Below, piece by piece: positions 7,498 to 16,570 of a stretch of DNA of 49,279 bases. The notes under the pieces are model-generated. The model had not been told where the DNA came from. It saw nothing but the letters and a program-made list of their open reading frames with translations, and searched no databases. A program made the position numbers and the translations under genes. The stretch is from a virus: positions 1 to 49,279 of the IMG/VR virus record IMGVR_UViG_3300020439_000010; one strand, given 5' to 3'. How positions within the stretch are numbered: position 1 is the stretch's first letter; every line of letters starts with the position of its first letter.

Positions 7498-9887
7498 TGC
7501 CATATATAGGAAGAGCAGCAACTAACGCAGGATCAGTAAATTATCTAGATGATATATCATCTGGTTTTGATGGTAACGATGTTACATTTACTTGTGCTGT
7601 TAAAGGAACAACAATTACACCAGGGCAAGAAAATGTATATATATATTTAGATGGTGTATTTCAACATCCAGGAGAATCATATACAATAAGTGGTTCTACT
7701 ATTACTTTTACAGAAGCACCTGTTAGCGGTGTAGATTTTACTGCGTATGTAGCTGGCGAAGGAGCTTATTTAGATGATGGCACTGTAAGTACAGCCAAGC
7801 TTGACGATGATGCAGTTACAGCTTCTAAGCTAGATGATGATGGAACTGGTTTTCAGGTAGGAGATTTAGGTGTAGGGGGTAGCCTTACCTCGGGAGATAA
7901 ACTAACCGTTACGGGGCGTTTACGGGCTTCTGGTGGCATTATAGGAAATGTTACAGGAGACCTTACTGGCAATGTAACAGGTAATTTAACAGGTAATGTT
8001 ACTGGCAATACTAGTGGAAGTGCGGCAACAGTTACAGGAGCAACTCAATCTGCTATAACTTCAGTAGGTACTCTTACATCTTTAAATGTTAGTGGGAATG
8101 CTGTTATATCAGGTACTTTACAAAGCGATGATTTTACATTAGATGCAGGGTCAGGAAACCCTGACTTAGTTATAAAAACCTCTGCATCTAGTAGTGCTAC
8201 AGCACAAATGTTATTTTTAACAGGTAATAAAGATTTTACATTAATAAACGATACAGATAATTTTAGATTATACAATTCTACTCCAGGCATAGGTGTAGAT
8301 GTATTTAAAGTAATAGGCTCTAGTAGTGATATATTATTTGGAGATGTAGGCAATAGTAGGCACGTATCTTTAGATTATTCTAACGGAGATTTTGTAGTAA
8401 ATAAAAGACTAGGAGTAGGTGCAGTACCTGACTCAAGTTATGCAGGTGCTACTATTTATGGAACATCAGCAATAAAAACTACACCTGGCGATGGTAGCGA
8501 ATTAAGATTTAAATTATATACAGGTGGAGCAGCAGATGCATCTATTCTACAAATGTTTAAAGCTGATGGGTCTACAATAGGTATAAATCTTAACACAGGT
8601 GGAGATACTTATTTTACAGGTGGTCGAGTATTAGTAGGGACTTCTACTGCTTACCGAACTAATGAACGTTTACAAATTGCAGGGTCAGAAGGAATAGCAT
8701 CTAAAGCAACTACAAATGGAGGAGGTGCTTTTGTAGCAGTTGAAGATAGTGGAAACACGAGTGGTAGTGCATTTGTAAATGTTGATACAGGAGGTAATGT
8801 TAATTTTAAAGTTGGTGTCGGTGGATATACCACTATTACAGGCGGAACAAGTGCTACTCCTCTAACTTTATTTAGAGGTAATTCAGGTACGGTTGCACAA
8901 TTTGGTTGTACTACTGTTTCTGACGATGCTGATATATATTTGAGAACTAACGGAATATTTAATTTTCGTACTGCTGGTTCAGGACAAATAAGATTTTCTT
9001 CAGGTGGTTCACAAGCGTTAAACCTAGATGCTAGTCAAAATGCTAATTTTAGTGGTTCTATTCAAGGTAAAACTGATGCCCATTTAAGCTATACTACAGG
9101 TCAAGCTATAGACACAGTTAGTGGGGGAGCGTTTCTTGCAGAAGGTTCTGATGTAATAGCAGGTAGGTTTTTCTTTCAAGGCTATAATGCTGATGGTGGC
9201 AAACTTGTTGGTTTCAATAATGAATCTGACCAATTAGTAATGTATAATTATGGCGACGGCAATTATATGTCAAAGATAAAATACAATGGAGACGTAGATT
9301 TTATTAGAAATTTTCATGGAGGAGCAAATCGTGTAACTAATCCTTGGGATGCATCAGGTAGTACAAATTATGGTTCTTTATATTTTCAAAAAGGTAGTGC
9401 AAGCTTAGGACAAACATTTGCAACCGCTACTAATGTAGCGGTTGGTGGGGGGTATGCTAATTGGTATTCTAATATTATAAACGCATCACTTACAAGTCAT
9501 CGCCATGTACAATGGATGAATAACGGTACTTCAGCAGGTACTATAACTTATAATTCAAGCAATTCAGTTGCTTATAATACAAGTGGCTCAGATAAATCAT
9601 TAAAGAAAAACTTTGCTAATTGGACAGAAAATGTATTAGATAGTTTTGATAAAATAAATCCACAATTATTTCATTTTAAAATTCAAGATGGAAAAGAAGA
9701 CAAGCATAAGGGTTTTATTGCTCAAGAAATGATTGACAAGTTTCCTGAAGCATATCCTTTAGTAGCTTATGGTGAAGGAGATAATCAAACTAAAAAATAT
9801 CAATTTAATCCTTCAGGTATGGTTGTTTATTTAATGAAAGCAGTAAAAGAACTTTCTGACAAAATTAAAGTTTTAGAGGCTAAATAA
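7497..9887 (+). CDS. Tail fibre/spike with C-terminal peptidase S74 chaperone, 796 aa
   Basis: The N-terminus is an attachment domain with 'DDVTFT...IYLDGVFQHPGESYTI'-type strands, then 'DDDAVTASKLDDDG', 'GNVTGDLTGNVTGNLTGN' repeats and 'AITSVGTLTSLNVSGNAV'. The last 99 residues are an intramolecular chaperone of endosialidase (peptidase S74): 'SDKSLKKNF' begins at Ser698, the expected self-cleavage site, followed by 'KGFIAQEM' and a C-terminal helix. In this family the chaperone trimerises the beta-helix and then cuts itself off. This is the best candidate for the main receptor-binding spike. Confidence 0.88.
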   Translation: MPYIGRAATNAGSVNYLDDISSGFDGNDVTFTCAVKGTTITPGQENVYIYLDGVFQHPGESYTISGSTITFTEAPVSGVDFTAYVAGEGAYLDDGTVSTAKLDDDAVTASKLDDDGTGFQVGDLGVGGSLTSGDKLTVTGRLRASGGIIGNVTGDLTGNVTGNLTGNVTGNTSGSAATVTGATQSAITSVGTLTSLNVSGNAVISGTLQSDDFTLDAGSGNPDLVIKTSASSSATAQMLFLTGNKDFTLINDTDNFRLYNSTPGIGVDVFKVIGSSSDILFGDVGNSRHVSLDYSNGDFVVNKRLGVGAVPDSSYAGATIYGTSAIKTTPGDGSELRFKLYTGGAADASILQMFKADGSTIGINLNTGGDTYFTGGRVLVGTSTAYRTNERLQIAGSEGIASKATTNGGGAFVAVEDSGNTSGSAFVNVDTGGNVNFKVGVGGYTTITGGTSATPLTLFRGNSGTVAQFGCTTVSDDADIYLRTNGIFNFRTAGSGQIRFSSGGSQALNLDASQNANFSGSIQGKTDAHLSYTTGQAIDTVSGGAFLAEGSDVIAGRFFFQGYNADGGKLVGFNNESDQLVMYNYGDGNYMSKIKYNGDVDFIRNFHGGANRVTNPWDASGSTNYGSLYFQKGSASLGQTFATATNVAVGGGYANWYSNIINASLTSHRHVQWMNNGTSAGTITYNSSNSVAYNTSGSDKSLKKNFANWTENVLDSFDKINPQLFHFKIQDGKEDKHKGFIAQEMIDKFPEAYPLVAYGEGDNQTKKYQFNPSGMVVYLMKAVKELSDKIKVLEAK
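8058..8077 (+). repeat. 20-base direct repeat in fibre gene, copy 1
   Basis: The 20 bases starting ACTTCAGTAGGTACTC are identical to 10043-10062 in the next fibre gene and similar to a stretch near 6138 in the previous one. They encode the SVGTLTSL module and could serve as a recombination point for fibre exchange. Confidence 0.85.
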
Positions 9888-11284
9888 TGGCTTTAACTAA
9901 GATTAAACTGGATTCAATGGTAACAGGTAATTTGCCTGACGCTAATATACCTAACAATATAACTATTGATACTGCTTCAGCGGCACCTGCTAGTGGCTTG
10001 ACAGGAAATACTTTAGCAAGTGGAATTACATCTAGTTCTCTTACTTCAGTAGGTACTCTTACGTCATTAACCACTTCAGGTCAATTAAGGGTAGGAGGGA
10101 CAGGTAGTGGTTCAAGTGAAAATTTATTGGTAACAAGTGCTACTTCATCTGACCATACAAGAGTTCATATTGAAAAAACTGCAAACGCAGGTTCAGCAGG
10201 TGTAAGTTTAAAATCTTACACACCAAGTTCATCTTGGACTATATATCAAGGCGATAACTCAGATGGTGATTTAATATTCCATGATGGTGGTGATAGTGTC
10301 TTAACATTAGCGACTGATAACTCAGCTACTTTTGCAGGAGATGTTACTATTTCTAAGTCTAGTGCAAAAATGACAATCTTTGCAACTAATACAGGCGACC
10401 ATGAATCATTGGTCTTTGATAGAAACACAGCTAGTAATGGAGACTCTCAAGAGATACGTTGGAAATTACAAGGTAGTAATTATCCAGGCGGATATATTTC
10501 TCATGAATATGAGGACGCTAATAACAGTACATTAGCATTTGGTGTTAGAGTTGGTGGTACACCTGCAACTACAATGTTATTAAAAAGCAATAAAGATGTT
10601 AGATTTAGTGGTGTTATAATGGCTGACCAATCTGGTACAAGTGATTATTCAAATACTGCTTTAAAAACAATAGATGGCAATGACCATAATGGAGTCAGAA
10701 TAAAACATGGCGGTGGTAATGGTCAAATAGCTATATATGGTGGCAATCAAGATAGAACAAGAATTAAACCAAATCAAATAGAAGCTAATGTAAATGGTTT
10801 AGAAATAAAAACTACTGACGCACAATCTTTAACGCTAGGTACTAACAATACAACAAGAATGCTTATTGATAGTTCTGGTAGAGCAGAATTTAAAAAACTT
10901 ATTCATAGAGTAAATACAGAACAACAACAACAAACCAATCTTATGTCTTGTTTTCACTGGGATCACCCAGGTACAGATAGCACTAGTTTTTTTGATTTTA
11001 ATCCTGTTTTAGATTTAGGATTAAGACAAGAAGGTGGAAGTTTCTTTTTAAAAATATCAGGTTGGCCGCTAGATAGATTTTTTGGTTTAATTACTTATAG
11101 AAATAACGGTGGTTCAGGAGATATAAATTCAGGGTCGCACTCAATGGATACTATTATAAATGATGGGTTTAGTGTAAGCGTATCAAGACCATCAGGTAAT
11201 TTAATTAGAATACAATTAAGTGGTCATCATAATAATAATCATGCTTGGGATATGATGGCATTTTCAGCACCATTTGTAACATAA
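9887..11284 (+). CDS. Tail fibre, 465 aa
   Basis: It opens 'MALTKIKLDSMVTGNLPDANIPNN', a common fibre anchor, then 'SLTSVGTLTSLTTSGQLRVGG' (about 51-71), the same module as in the two upstream fibres. The final 110 residues (from QQQTNLMSCFHWDHPG) form a distinct, Trp- and His-containing globular domain without an S74 chaperone, probably receptor-binding. It is coupled by TAATG to the S74 fibre. It is the last member of the contiguous fibre block. Confidence 0.8.
   Translation: MALTKIKLDSMVTGNLPDANIPNNITIDTASAAPASGLTGNTLASGITSSSLTSVGTLTSLTTSGQLRVGGTGSGSSENLLVTSATSSDHTRVHIEKTANAGSAGVSLKSYTPSSSWTIYQGDNSDGDLIFHDGGDSVLTLATDNSATFAGDVTISKSSAKMTIFATNTGDHESLVFDRNTASNGDSQEIRWKLQGSNYPGGYISHEYEDANNSTLAFGVRVGGTPATTMLLKSNKDVRFSGVIMADQSGTSDYSNTALKTIDGNDHNGVRIKHGGGNGQIAIYGGNQDRTRIKPNQIEANVNGLEIKTTDAQSLTLGTNNTTRMLIDSSGRAEFKKLIHRVNTEQQQQTNLMSCFHWDHPGTDSTSFFDFNPVLDLGLRQEGGSFFLKISGWPLDRFFGLITYRNNGGSGDINSGSHSMDTIINDGFSVSVSRPSGNLIRIQLSGHHNNNHAWDMMAFSAPFVT
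10043..10062 (+). repeat. 20-base direct repeat in fibre gene, copy 2
   Basis: Identical to 8058-8077. Same coding role (SVGTLTSL module). Confidence 0.85.
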
Positions 11285-11293
11285 GAATATATT

Positions 11294-11473
11294 ATGAAAA
11301 AAAAATTGTTAATAGGGATACTTGCTATATGTGGCTGTGCTACTACTAAACCAGACAATGGGTTGCTTATTAAAGACACAGAAGGCAATAAACATTTTTA
11401 TGAATTACAAGTTGTTGATGGTAGATATTATTGTTACGTACATCAAAGATATGAACAAGTAAAAATAAAATGA
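11294..11473 (+). CDS. Small predicted lipoprotein, 59 aa
   Basis: The product begins MKKKLLIGILAICGCATT: a basic start, a hydrophobic stretch and a lipobox-like 'ICGC' with Cys15 as the likely lipidated residue. The remainder is a short soluble domain (LLIKDTEGNKHFYEL...YCYVHQRYEQ). The gene follows the fibre block and overlaps the next gene, which encodes a membrane protein, as ATGA. A lipoprotein paired with a small membrane protein recalls outer/inner spanin pairs, but the order and the lack of a Pro-rich region argue against calling it a spanin. A superinfection-exclusion lipoprotein is another option. Confidence 0.6.
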   Translation: MKKKLLIGILAICGCATTKPDNGLLIKDTEGNKHFYELQVVDGRYYCYVHQRYEQVKIK

Positions 11474-11697
11474 ATGATAGAAAAATTATTAACAGAGTTA
11501 TTAGGTTTCCTTTTATTAGTGTTATTATTGCCTTTGTTAGTATCGTCTTTATTTCTTGTGTTGCCGATTGGTCTATTGGAAAAGATATACAACAAATTGA
11601 AGAAGAAATATATAAAGACATATTTGTGATAGATAGTTTAATAATGGAAATGAAATTAACTCTAGGTGATTCAAGTTTTGTAGAATTAAATAAATAG
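11470..11697 (+). CDS. Small one-span membrane protein with helical tail, 75 aa
   Basis: The sequence has a basic start (MNDRKIINRVIR), one hydrophobic span (about 13-34, FPFISVIIAFVSIVFISCVA) and a soluble helix rich in Glu and Ile (DIQQIEEEIYKDIFVIDSLI). It overlaps the lipoprotein gene as ATGA, implying coupled translation. This topology is compatible with an inner-membrane partner of the lipoprotein. No family is recognised. Confidence 0.6.
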   Translation: MNDRKIINRVIRFPFISVIIAFVSIVFISCVADWSIGKDIQQIEEEIYKDIFVIDSLIMEMKLTLGDSSFVELNK

Positions 11698-11732
11698 GCT
11701 TAAATTTTATTAACTAATAAAAGGAACTAATA

Positions 11733-11891
11733 ATGACATTACAAGAACTAGAAGAACAAGTGCAACAATTAACTGAGCAACAAAAACAAGCTGAAGTTAA
11801 TTATCATCAGGTAACAGGTGCACTTGCTGTTTCTCAACAACTGCTTGAAAAAGAAAAAGAAAAAACTAAGGATAGCGGTAAGAAAAAATAA
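11733..11891 (+). CDS. Small coiled-coil protein, 52 aa
   Basis: The product (MTLQELEEQVQQLTEQQKQ...) has clear heptad spacing of Leu and Val in its first 45 residues and a Lys-rich tail. AGGA sits at 11721-11724, and the stop couples by TAATG to the next small gene. Similar tiny Gln/Glu-rich coiled-coil genes follow tail fibres in many marine phages, but the function is unknown. Confidence 0.65.
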   Translation: MTLQELEEQVQQLTEQQKQAEVNYHQVTGALAVSQQLLEKEKEKTKDSGKKK

Positions 11892-12067
11892 TGAAGAATG
11901 TGTCACAACAAAATCAACTAGATATCCAGGAGATAAAGTCTGACGTAAAACATATTAAAGAACACATGGTCCCTGCTAAAGATTTTTATAGATTGCAAGG
12001 TATGGTTATTGTTGTTGGCACAATACTTCTGTCTGGATTAGGATATATTTTTAACCAATTAAATTAA
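11891..12067 (+). CDS. Small coiled-coil plus C-terminal membrane span, 58 aa (XhlA-like shape)
   Basis: An N-terminal amphipathic helix (QLDIQEIKSDVKHIKEHM) is followed by one membrane span (about 37-55, GMVIVVGTILLSGLGYIF). That is the shape of XhlA/haemolysin-type holin accessories and of small phage membrane proteins. It is TAATG-coupled to the coiled-coil gene. It could take part in lysis or in anchoring, but the main holin candidate lies next to the lysozyme at 42442. Confidence 0.65.
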   Translation: MKNVSQQNQLDIQEIKSDVKHIKEHMVPAKDFYRLQGMVIVVGTILLSGLGYIFNQLN

Positions 12068-12077
12068 AGGATATAAT

Positions 12078-12260
12078 ATGAATATTGTAAATTTAATAGC
12101 TGATCAAATGTTTAATGAAGCTACTAAAGATAAAATAATTGATGGTCTTAATAAGAACATTAATATTCCTATTATTAACGAAGAGACTGAAGAAAAAATC
12201 TTAACTGCTATATATGAAGTAGTAGAAGATGTAATGAAAGAAGTATTAGGAGCGAAGTAA
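12078..12260 (+). CDS. Small acidic helical protein, 60 aa
   Basis: It begins after AAAGGA at 12067-12072. The product is mostly helical (MNIVNLIADQMFNEATKD...TEEKILTAIYEVVEDVMKEVLG) and acidic. Its stop overlaps the start of the zinc-ribbon gene in a TAATC junction. Function is unknown; the tight packing supports it as a gene. Confidence 0.65.
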   Translation: MNIVNLIADQMFNEATKDKIIDGLNKNINIPIINEETEEKILTAIYEVVEDVMKEVLGAK

Positions 12261-12547
12261 TCGCAGTCATAACTATAACAGTTTCTAGCTTTGATTCTTT
12301 ATTAGGGTCAAAGACGTTCCCAAAAAAACCTGCGTCTTGTCCTCATTGCTACTCTAGGGATATAAAAGACATAGAAGTCTTAGGGGCCTATAATGGTCCC
12401 TTGTTTTGGGAATGCGGAACTTGTGGTGTGCAGTTGTTAAGATTTAGCAAAACAACAACAAATAAACATCTTAAAAAAGTGAAAGACCTTTTTTTTGATA
12501 TGGAAGAGGATTGGATGGATTATATATGCGAAGAGTCGCCAAATTAG
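12260..12547 (+). CDS. Zinc-ribbon protein, about 95 aa, apparent ATC start
   Basis: The frame encodes a clear zinc ribbon: CPHC, then about 24 residues, then CGTC. The upstream part is 'AVITITVSSFDSLLGSKTFP' and the tail is acidic. No ATG, GTG or TTG lies in frame before the ribbon. However TTAGGAG (12246-12252) is spaced seven bases from ATC at 12260, which sits in a TAATC junction exactly where TAATG would couple it to the previous stop. I take ATC 12260 as the start (or a G-to-C change in the read). The stop lies inside the metallophosphoesterase gene. It is possibly a partner of that enzyme. Confidence 0.65.
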   Translation: MAVITITVSSFDSLLGSKTFPKKPASCPHCYSRDIKDIEVLGAYNGPLFWECGTCGVQLLRFSKTTTNKHLKKVKDLFFDMEEDWMDYICEESPN

Positions 12548-13314
12548 AAAATAAAGTAACTAAACGTGGAATAATAACACCAGATAAACATTTTCCTTTA
12601 CATGATGAAAAAGCAATAAATTGTTTAGTAAAGGCAATACAAATAATAAAACCTGATTTCTACGTAGATTTAGGAGATGTCGGTGAGTTTGAAAGTGTAA
12701 GTCACTGGCAGTGGAAAAAAAAGAAAAGACCACCATTAGAGTACCAGTTACCTTTTGTAGAAGAAGAAGTAAAGCAAGTTAACTTAGGGCTAGATATAAT
12801 TGATGAAGCTTTAGATAAAGTTAACTGCAAAGAAAAGTATTTTACTCAAGGTAATCACGATGAATGGCTAGATAGGTTTGTAATGGAGAATCCCTATCTT
12901 ACTCATCTTAAATGCAAGAATGCATTAAAAATAGCAGAAAGAGGATACAAGTTTTATCCTGCTGGTAAGTATTTAAAAATAGGTAGAATGAATTATTATC
13001 ATGGTCATCATTTTGCTGGGGTACAACATACAAGAAACCATTTGATTAGGCTTGGTGCTAACGTAATGTACGGGCATCATCATGATCTACAGCAAAGTAG
13101 TGTGACTCATATAGACGGAGTAAAGTCAGCTTGGTCAATAGGTTGTTTAAAAGATATGACTTCTGAAAAAAATGCATGGCTAGGTGGAAGGCAACATAAT
13201 TGGGCACATGCTTTTGCAGTAGTAGATTACTTTGATAAAGGATTATTTACAGTGCATGTAATAAGTATAATAGAAGGCAAGACTTCTTTATGGGGTAACT
13301 TGATACAAGGATAA
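12526..13314 (+). CDS. Calcineurin-like metallophosphoesterase, 262 aa
   Basis: All family motifs are present in order: D-x-H (PDKHFP), GD (LGDVGEF), GNHD (QGNHDEWL), a His in 'YYHGHHF' and the closing 'GHHHD'. These ligate two metals and cut phosphoester bonds; the substrate (nucleic acid, nucleotide or protein phosphate) cannot be told. I chose the ATG at 12526 (MRRVAKLENK); a TTG at 12511 would add five residues but its AGAGGA touches the codon. It overlaps the zinc-ribbon stop by 22 bases. Such enzymes sit beside tail genes in many marine phages, though their role there is unknown. Confidence 0.85.
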   Translation: MRRVAKLENKVTKRGIITPDKHFPLHDEKAINCLVKAIQIIKPDFYVDLGDVGEFESVSHWQWKKKKRPPLEYQLPFVEEEVKQVNLGLDIIDEALDKVNCKEKYFTQGNHDEWLDRFVMENPYLTHLKCKNALKIAERGYKFYPAGKYLKIGRMNYYHGHHFAGVQHTRNHLIRLGANVMYGHHHDLQQSSVTHIDGVKSAWSIGCLKDMTSEKNAWLGGRQHNWAHAFAVVDYFDKGLFTVHVISIIEGKTSLWGNLIQG

Positions 13315-13315
13315 T

Positions 13316-16300
13316 ATGCCTAGACAATTATTAGAACTAAATAAGTTTTTAAATGGCACAGTTACAACGCCAGATACTACAGATACGCCTAATGAATCTG
13401 CTACATTTTCTTTAAATCTAGATTCGGTAAGTAAAGATGGAGCTTTGTCTGGAATAAATGTAAATAGCACAGTTAATATAAAAACAAGTGATGGTTCTGC
13501 TAATGTAGCTGTAGATGTTGACAAATGTAAAGTTATAAAAAGGATTAAAGCTGATAACACTACACAAGAAGATGTTGTAGCTTGGGAAGATGATGTTAAT
13601 AAAATACATTTAATATCTAATTTAGAATCAGCTACACCTAGATTAAACTCTGAAGATATAGTAACAAATACATCAGGAACTACATATGGTACTGTTCCTT
13701 TGGTAGATGTTGCTATGGAAACAAACAATAAAGAAGTTCATGTAGGTTTAGGTAAAGATCAAAAACCACAATGGGTAGGATATACTAATCATATAGGTTT
13801 AACTAGTGGTTCTAATAAATTTATTATAGGAGATGCTGAAGTTAAGTATCCTTCTTCTGTACCTTATTTAATTAAAACAGTTAGAGCTGGTAATGATGGT
13901 TATGTATATGGCGTAGCAGATGGAGGAACGCAAGTATTTAAAATTAATGGTATTACAGGAGCGTTAGTATCGTCATCTATACTAGGCACATTTGGCAATA
14001 CTAAATCTATTGCAGGAGACCCAGCTAATGGTAGATTATTTGTATTGGATGATTCAGGAACAGGTACTGTATTTGAGTTAAGTACAAGTGATTTAAATAC
14101 TAAAACAGCTACTTATACATTACCAACCAATTATCCTGGACCAAGCAGTAGTGGTTATACAGATATTGAATATACATCTACTAATACTTGTATATGGTTA
14201 GCAGCTAGTTATAGTAATGGTGTATATCCTAGTGTTGATACTAGTGTAGGTAAAAATCATCAGTTACTTTGGAAGTTTACTAGAAGTGGAACTACTTCAA
14301 CTGTTACTTTAACTAACATGATGCCAAGGCTTGATACTGATGGAGTTACACCTGGCAACTGGGTAGAATATAGTGACGAAGAAGATGGTGTACTTGTTTG
14401 GAATGATTATCTTCAGAAAGATACATACATAGCAGAAACATATCAAATAAGTTTAGTAAAACATCCTACTGATAATGCAGCTATATATTGGTTAGCTAGG
14501 TATCCTAATACAGGATATTCAGAAAATTCTTCTGAAGCTGACTATAAAGTAAGATGGGTACATAAAGAAATAACTAGTAATAATTTTTCTGGTTCTAATA
14601 ATTTTGACAAAGTAGCTAGTGTTACTTCTGTACGTACATTATGTTTGCATAGAATAAAAAATAATCATAATGCATCAAGCAATGAGTTTGTACCTTTATA
14701 CAACGTATATCATCCACTAGGAGCTAATAATTATATATCTGCACCTAATCAAGGCGTTGCATCTTTTAGTGCGTTAAATGTAACTAGTTGTAAGTTTGAT
14801 AATGATGGAGATGAGTTTTATTTAACTATTGGAGATAAAGTACAAAAGTGTTCTACTAATGTAGACACTAGTTGGACAGGTAGTGAAGCAAGTGGTAATT
14901 ATAATAGATATAGTTTAACAAGTGAAAATGCTGTATCCCCAACAACAGAAACATCTTATAGTGTTACTCCTGCAGGTCAAGCTACAAGAACAGGCATTAG
15001 TATAAATATGGGTTATTTACCTAGCTCGAATGCTGTAGGTTCTTCATATTCTGCAGATACTACTAATATAGTTTTGTTAAGACAAAGCGGTACTGCTGGC
15101 TTTGATAAAATAGCACAAACATTTGCAAACAATGCTACTCAAACATTTTTCTTAGATCATAGTGCTTTAAGTATAACAGTTGCAGAGATAGCAAATTCTG
15201 CTGGTGAATTGCAAAGTGGATACGCCTATTTTTATAAAACAACATTATTATTTGATGGATATCAAGAAACTCCACTATCTACAGAAACAGTTAAAGAAAC
15301 AAGAACTAATACAAAAAATAGCAATGTTACATTAACAATAAACAATTATACAGAGATACCTGACAGAGCATCTCATGTAAAAGTATATAGAGCAGAATCT
15401 ACAGCATCTGGTGATACATCTCCTGCATCTGTATATAGACTAGTTAAAAGCGTTTCGTTGTCAACTGGTTGGGCTAGTAGTGGAGATACAAGGTCACAAA
15501 CAATAGTTGACAATGGTATAAAAGGTCCGTCTTATGAAGCTGAGTCAGGATTACCAGAAACACTTACAAATACTTTACCTAATTATTCTTTATCTACACA
15601 ACTAAATAATCAACATTATATTGGCAAATGTAGTCATCCTGGTTTTATAGAGGATGCATCATCCTATGTATTTGTATCTAAAACTGGCAAGTTTGATATA
15701 TTTGATTGGCTATTAGATTTTATTAAACTACCTACAATACCTACAGCATTAATGGCTTTTGCTGGTAGGATATATGCTTTTGACGAAAACAATACATATA
15801 GATTGCGTGGTGGTACTGGATTATTTATAGAAGATATCTTCGAGGGTGTTGGCTGCCTTAACGATGATGCTGCAGTAGTTACAGATTTTGGTATGTTCTT
15901 TGCAGATAATAATAATATCTATAGACATAATGGACAATCTGCTGAACCAATTGGCGAACCAATAGTAAGGGGGGATTCTGTATACTCTTGGCAAAATAGA
16001 GATACTTCTTATCATACAAGAGCGATGTATGATGCTAAGCGTAAGAGTGTTTACTTTACATTTAAAGCTGGCAATAACTATTTAATATGGGCTTGGAATA
16101 TCGCTAGGCAAAGATGGGACATGCTTTCTTTTAATGACACTATATCTACTACTGAACCAAAAGGTTTTTATAATTTAAATAATAACACATTGAATATAAA
16201 CAATGGAGCTGGTATTGTTAATTACCTAGGTGGTACAAATAAAAGAATATGGGAATGGCATTCTAAAGATTTAACAATGGGTAAAGATACACAAGAAAAA

Positions 16301-16570
16301 AGAATAAGAGAGATATTAGTACCTAGTCAATTGCAAATTGCTTATAAAACAGATGGTACAGCACCATCTAGTTATACTAGTTTAAATGATCCTGCTGGAG
16401 ATGGTAATGCTAATACTAGTATTAAAAAAGGTACTAGAAGATTAAAAGTAGGCAGTAAAGAAACAAAAATTAGAATAGGTTTAAAACCTACACAAACTAG
16501 TGCAGCATCTAGTATTGATGAATGCACAGCACTAGGTATAATGTATAAGATAAAGAGGAGTCCAAGCTAA
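13316..16570 (+). CDS. Tail hub / packaged-DNA stabilisation-like protein, 1084 aa
   Basis: The C-terminal half shows repeated propeller-type blades: 'MAFAGRIYAFDENNTYRLRG' (about 815-834), 'DFGMFFADNNNIYRHNG' and 'YDAKRKSVYFTF...YLIWAWNIARQRWD'. This pattern occurs in the P22 gp10-type tail hubs of podoviruses ('G.iy.f..n.iy.s', 'D.k...~y~~~~~~~~~vyn~~~~~W'). The N-terminal half is Ser/Thr/Asn-rich beta structure. With the P22-type portal this points to a podovirus tail. Two bases separate it from the metallophosphoesterase, and it couples by TAATG to the next gene. Confidence 0.65.
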   Translation: MPRQLLELNKFLNGTVTTPDTTDTPNESATFSLNLDSVSKDGALSGINVNSTVNIKTSDGSANVAVDVDKCKVIKRIKADNTTQEDVVAWEDDVNKIHLISNLESATPRLNSEDIVTNTSGTTYGTVPLVDVAMETNNKEVHVGLGKDQKPQWVGYTNHIGLTSGSNKFIIGDAEVKYPSSVPYLIKTVRAGNDGYVYGVADGGTQVFKINGITGALVSSSILGTFGNTKSIAGDPANGRLFVLDDSGTGTVFELSTSDLNTKTATYTLPTNYPGPSSSGYTDIEYTSTNTCIWLAASYSNGVYPSVDTSVGKNHQLLWKFTRSGTTSTVTLTNMMPRLDTDGVTPGNWVEYSDEEDGVLVWNDYLQKDTYIAETYQISLVKHPTDNAAIYWLARYPNTGYSENSSEADYKVRWVHKEITSNNFSGSNNFDKVASVTSVRTLCLHRIKNNHNASSNEFVPLYNVYHPLGANNYISAPNQGVASFSALNVTSCKFDNDGDEFYLTIGDKVQKCSTNVDTSWTGSEASGNYNRYSLTSENAVSPTTETSYSVTPAGQATRTGISINMGYLPSSNAVGSSYSADTTNIVLLRQSGTAGFDKIAQTFANNATQTFFLDHSALSITVAEIANSAGELQSGYAYFYKTTLLFDGYQETPLSTETVKETRTNTKNSNVTLTINNYTEIPDRASHVKVYRAESTASGDTSPASVYRLVKSVSLSTGWASSGDTRSQTIVDNGIKGPSYEAESGLPETLTNTLPNYSLSTQLNNQHYIGKCSHPGFIEDASSYVFVSKTGKFDIFDWLLDFIKLPTIPTALMAFAGRIYAFDENNTYRLRGGTGLFIEDIFEGVGCLNDDAAVVTDFGMFFADNNNIYRHNGQSAEPIGEPIVRGDSVYSWQNRDTSYHTRAMYDAKRKSVYFTFKAGNNYLIWAWNIARQRWDMLSFNDTISTTEPKGFYNLNNNTLNINNGAGIVNYLGGTNKRIWEWHSKDLTMGKDTQEKRIREILVPSQLQIAYKTDGTAPSSYTSLNDPAGDGNANTSIKKGTRRLKVGSKETKIRIGLKPTQTSAASSIDECTALGIMYKIKRSPS

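Noticed and set aside
11294-11697. Lipoprotein/membrane protein pair as a definite Rz/Rz1 spanin pair
   Set aside because: The order is reversed, the genes are distant from lysozyme, and the lipoprotein lacks the usual Pro-rich part; left as a possibility only.
13288-13728. 146-codon minus-strand ORF opposite the tail hub gene
   Set aside because: It is antisense to a well-supported gene, has no ribosome site and has shadow-type Val/Ser/Thr composition.
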